From Paracoccaceae bacterium (GTDB taxonomy: Bacteria > Pseudomonadota > Alphaproteobacteria > Rhodobacterales > Rhodobacteraceae), in NCBI GenBank assembly GCA_016936395.1, contig JAFGXY010000001.1, positions 1 through 35,482 on the forward strand: DNA of 35,482 nucleotides. The letters run 5' to 3'. The position numbers were made by a program, and so were the translations under genes. Positions 33,955 through 35,482 of the stretch are shown piece after piece; within the stretch, counting starts at the first letter, position 1, and every line of letters starts with the position of its first letter. The notes beneath the pieces are model-generated. The model did no database searches and was not told where the DNA came from. It saw nothing but the letters and a program-made list of their open reading frames with translations.

Positions 33955-34839
33955 TCAGGGCTTCAGAACATAGGCATCGGGGAAACCAAGGCCAATGACC
34001 TTGGCCAGGGCCGCGGCGTCGCCACGGCTGGTGACGGACCAAAGCGCCTTGCCCTTGGCCTCTTCGCGGCGCACGTCTGCGGTCAGTCCCGCTTTTTTCA
34101 GTGTTTCTGCGGCACGGGTGGCGTTGGCCTCGACCGAGAAGATGCCGATCTGGATGGTTTGACCGCCGCCGCTGGACGCGGGCGCCTTTGGCGCAGCAGT
34201 GGCTGGCGGGCTGGTGACCGGCGCAAGCGGGGTGCCAACCGTGGGCGCGACGGTCGTGGGCGACACCGGCTTGTCCTTACCCTTGCCCTCGACGCGGTCA
34301 ATCGCGGCGGCGGCCCCGGCAATCGGGTCCAGCGTCTGGGTTTCCACCGCTTCGGATGTGTCAAGGATCGGCTTGGTCGCGTCGGGCGCGACCTTTTCTT
34401 CATCGCGGCGCAGCGCGATCACGCTGACATCGGCCGGCGCACCCGCAAGGATGCCAAGGGCAGCGGCCGCGTCAGACGATATTTGCAGCTTCGGCCCCGG
34501 ATTTTCGATCTCGCGCCGGAACAGCGCACCGATCACGAACTTGCCGTTGGCAGTGTTGCGGATGATCACACGCTCGGGGTCTTTTGCGTCGGGTGAGGCC
34601 ACCCAGACCCCGCCCAGAGACGGGCGGCCATCCCACAGCGCCTTGTCGGTGGTCTGGAACACTTCGGGTGCCTCGACATCGCGATCGACCAGTCGTGTCG
34701 ACGTCGCCGCCGGAGAGGCGGCCGCATCCGGGCTTGCCTCGTCCTTGCCCTTGAACAAACCCTCGCCTGCGACGCAGCCACCCAAGGCCACGCTTGCCAC
34801 CGTGATCAGGAGATACGCCCTGATTCCTGCCTTTGCCAT
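33955..34839 (-). CDS. SPOR domain lipoprotein
   Basis: A 294-aa predicted lipoprotein. A type II signal peptide with lipobox L19-G-G-C22 follows ATG at 34839; an upstream in-frame ATG at 34902 is possible but would bury the signal. Residues 24-60 are a low-complexity linker. A middle domain (about 60-155, with DGRPSLGGVWVASPDAKDPERVIIRN and FVIGALFRREIENPGP) resembles the lysine/arginine-poor beta domain seen before SPOR in alphaproteobacterial RlpA-like proteins, though no DPBB catalytic motif is clear. A Thr/Pro/Ala-rich linker leads to a C-terminal SPOR domain (about 225-294), which binds denuded septal glycans. It probably acts at the division site and heads the seven-gene operon. Confidence 0.82.
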   Translation of the reverse strand: MAKAGIRAYLLITVASVALGGCVAGEGLFKGKDEASPDAAASPAATSTRLVDRDVEAPEVFQTTDKALWDGRPSLGGVWVASPDAKDPERVIIRNTANGKFVIGALFRREIENPGPKLQISSDAAAALGILAGAPADVSVIALRRDEEKVAPDATKPILDTSEAVETQTLDPIAGAAAAIDRVEGKGKDKPVSPTTVAPTVGTPLAPVTSPPATAAPKAPASSGGGQTIQIGIFSVEANATRAAETLKKAGLTADVRREEAKGKALWSVTSRGDAAALAKVIGLGFPDAYVLKP

Positions 34840-35395
34840 TCCCAGCCCCCAATACGCGCGGGTTGGCCCCACGCTTTTTGATTTCGCCGTGTACCGCCGC
34901 ATGGCAGTGACCGTCCAAAGTTCACTCCACCTGCGCGAACAGCATACAGATGCCGGCGCGCTGTGGGAAGGCCACCTGCAACGATCGGCAAGGATCGACA
35001 CGCAGAGTTGACGGCAAAGGCCGCTTCGGTCCGGTGTGACGGGTCTGGCCCCGGGAAGTCCGCATTGCCAGCCTCAGCGATACGCGCAGGCGGCGCCACA
35101 GGCGGATCGGTCCTCGAAGGCGGCAAGACCTTGCTTCAAGCGACGTCCTGATCGTCTGCGACCGGTTTCATGGAGGCGCAGACCTGACTGCACCCAAAGC
35201 ACCAGAGAGGGGGATATGTCGGGTCTTGGCCCTGATTGCCCGGTTGGGTTCAGCGACACGGTCCTTGTCTGAACGGCGCTGGACTTAGCCGCGCGATATG
35301 GTTAGAGCAGACCCCGGCTGAAGTGCGCGCGCGACGTCCTGGGAGTTTTTCACACCACGGCAGGTCGAAAGCGGACACCCCAGCCCGGAACGTCT
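34840..35395. other. Non-coding region between the SPOR operon and tRNA-Ser
   Basis: About 556 bp without a gene I can support. The left part should carry the promoter of the minus-strand operon, and the right part that of tRNA-Ser, but I see no clear -35/-10 pair for either. A very short reading frame, 18 codons at 35216-35272 on the plus strand, follows a GAGAGGGGG ribosome-like site; it is recorded as a finding and not called as a gene. Confidence 0.4.
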
Positions 35396-35482
35396 GGAAG
35401 TGTGGCCGAGTGGTTTAAGGCTCTAGTCTTGAAAACTAGCGTGCGGGGAACCGTACCGTGGGTTCGAATCCCACCGCTTCCG
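35396..35482 (+). tRNA. tRNA-Ser (anticodon TGA)
   Basis: Acceptor arms ggaagtg and cgcttcc pair with one G-T, D-arm ggccgagtggtttaaggc, anticodon arm ctagt-cttgaaa-actag with TGA at 35430-35432, a long variable arm (gtgcggggaaccgtac) and T-arm gttcgaatc. The window ends exactly at the discriminator G, so any encoded CCA is outside. Reads UCA and related serine codons. Confidence 0.95.

Noticed and set aside
34963..35272. Plus-strand frames in the gap before tRNA-Ser
   Set aside because: Low-complexity Arg/Pro/Ser composition and no ribosome site for the longer frames. Only the 18-codon frame with a ribosome-like site is kept, as a low-interest finding.
35396..35482. tRNA-Ser as an attachment site for an integrated element
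   Set aside because: The window ends at the tRNA, and no integrase or duplicated tRNA 3' end is visible, so nothing supports it here.

Overview
The window looks like chromosomal DNA of a high-GC alphaproteobacterium of the Rhodobacterales (Rhodobacter/Paracoccus-like). This is inferred from gene content and order: the dac-tmk-holB-tatD-MBL operon, the cytochrome c'/cytochrome b561 pair, a UbiH-type monooxygenase with a GAQGLN motif, Ugp and polyamine-type ABC operons, and a perfect CtrA-type TTAA-N7-TTAA site. About 93% is coding. I see no insertion sequence, phage gene, CRISPR array or rRNA.

Layout. (1) 1-3747, plus strand: the 3' end of a phosphonate-type uptake and processing operon with two PhnE permeases (the first cut by the window edge), a hexapeptide acyltransferase-like protein, a TIM-barrel isomerase and a calcineurin-like phosphodiesterase. 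It is closed by a hairpin terminator. (2) 3939-8990, plus: a complete sn-glycerol-3-phosphate importer, ugpBAEC, translationally coupled to a 2H-type phosphoesterase. Regions 1 and 2 together look like an organophosphorus scavenging island. (3) 9175-10246, plus: cytochrome c' and a cytochrome b561. (4) 10327-13660: ilvC (minus), divergent from two overlapping Lrp/AsnC regulators, followed by a class V aminotransferase. (5) 13726-15978, minus: a UbiH-like monooxygenase, a small membrane protein and a HAD pyrimidine 5'-nucleotidase. (6) 16093-20520: a GntR/FCD regulator (plus), a membrane glycosyltransferase with an N-terminal MshEN-like module (minus), carA (minus) and a YqeY protein (plus). 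(7) 20579-23594: a small lipoprotein and lipB (minus), a peptidoglycan-binding protein (plus), and tRNA-Leu(GAG) with its terminator. (8) 23936-28472, plus: a four-gene polyamine-type ABC operon. (9) 28469-34839, minus: a seven-gene, nearly gapless operon, SPOR lipoprotein, D-Ala-D-Ala carboxypeptidase, tmk, holB, tatD, MBL hydrolase, AEC transporter. (10) 34840-35482: non-coding sequence and tRNA-Ser(TGA).

The most interesting point is the glycosyltransferase at 16767-18638. Its N terminus carries two 24-residue repeats separated by exactly five residues, the layout of the c-di-GMP-binding MshEN domain. A perfect TTAA-N7-TTAA CtrA-type box lies just upstream. Together these suggest a second-messenger-gated, CtrA-controlled surface polysaccharide synthase, in an arrangement reminiscent of but different from E. 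coli NfrB. Second in interest is the phn/ugp/2H-phosphoesterase island, which combines two kinds of phosphorus importer with two unrelated phosphodiesterases. Its substrate cannot be told from sequence alone. Strong GC hairpins follow both solute-binding-protein genes and the cytochrome c' gene, suggesting a shared way of making more of the first product than of the downstream ones.
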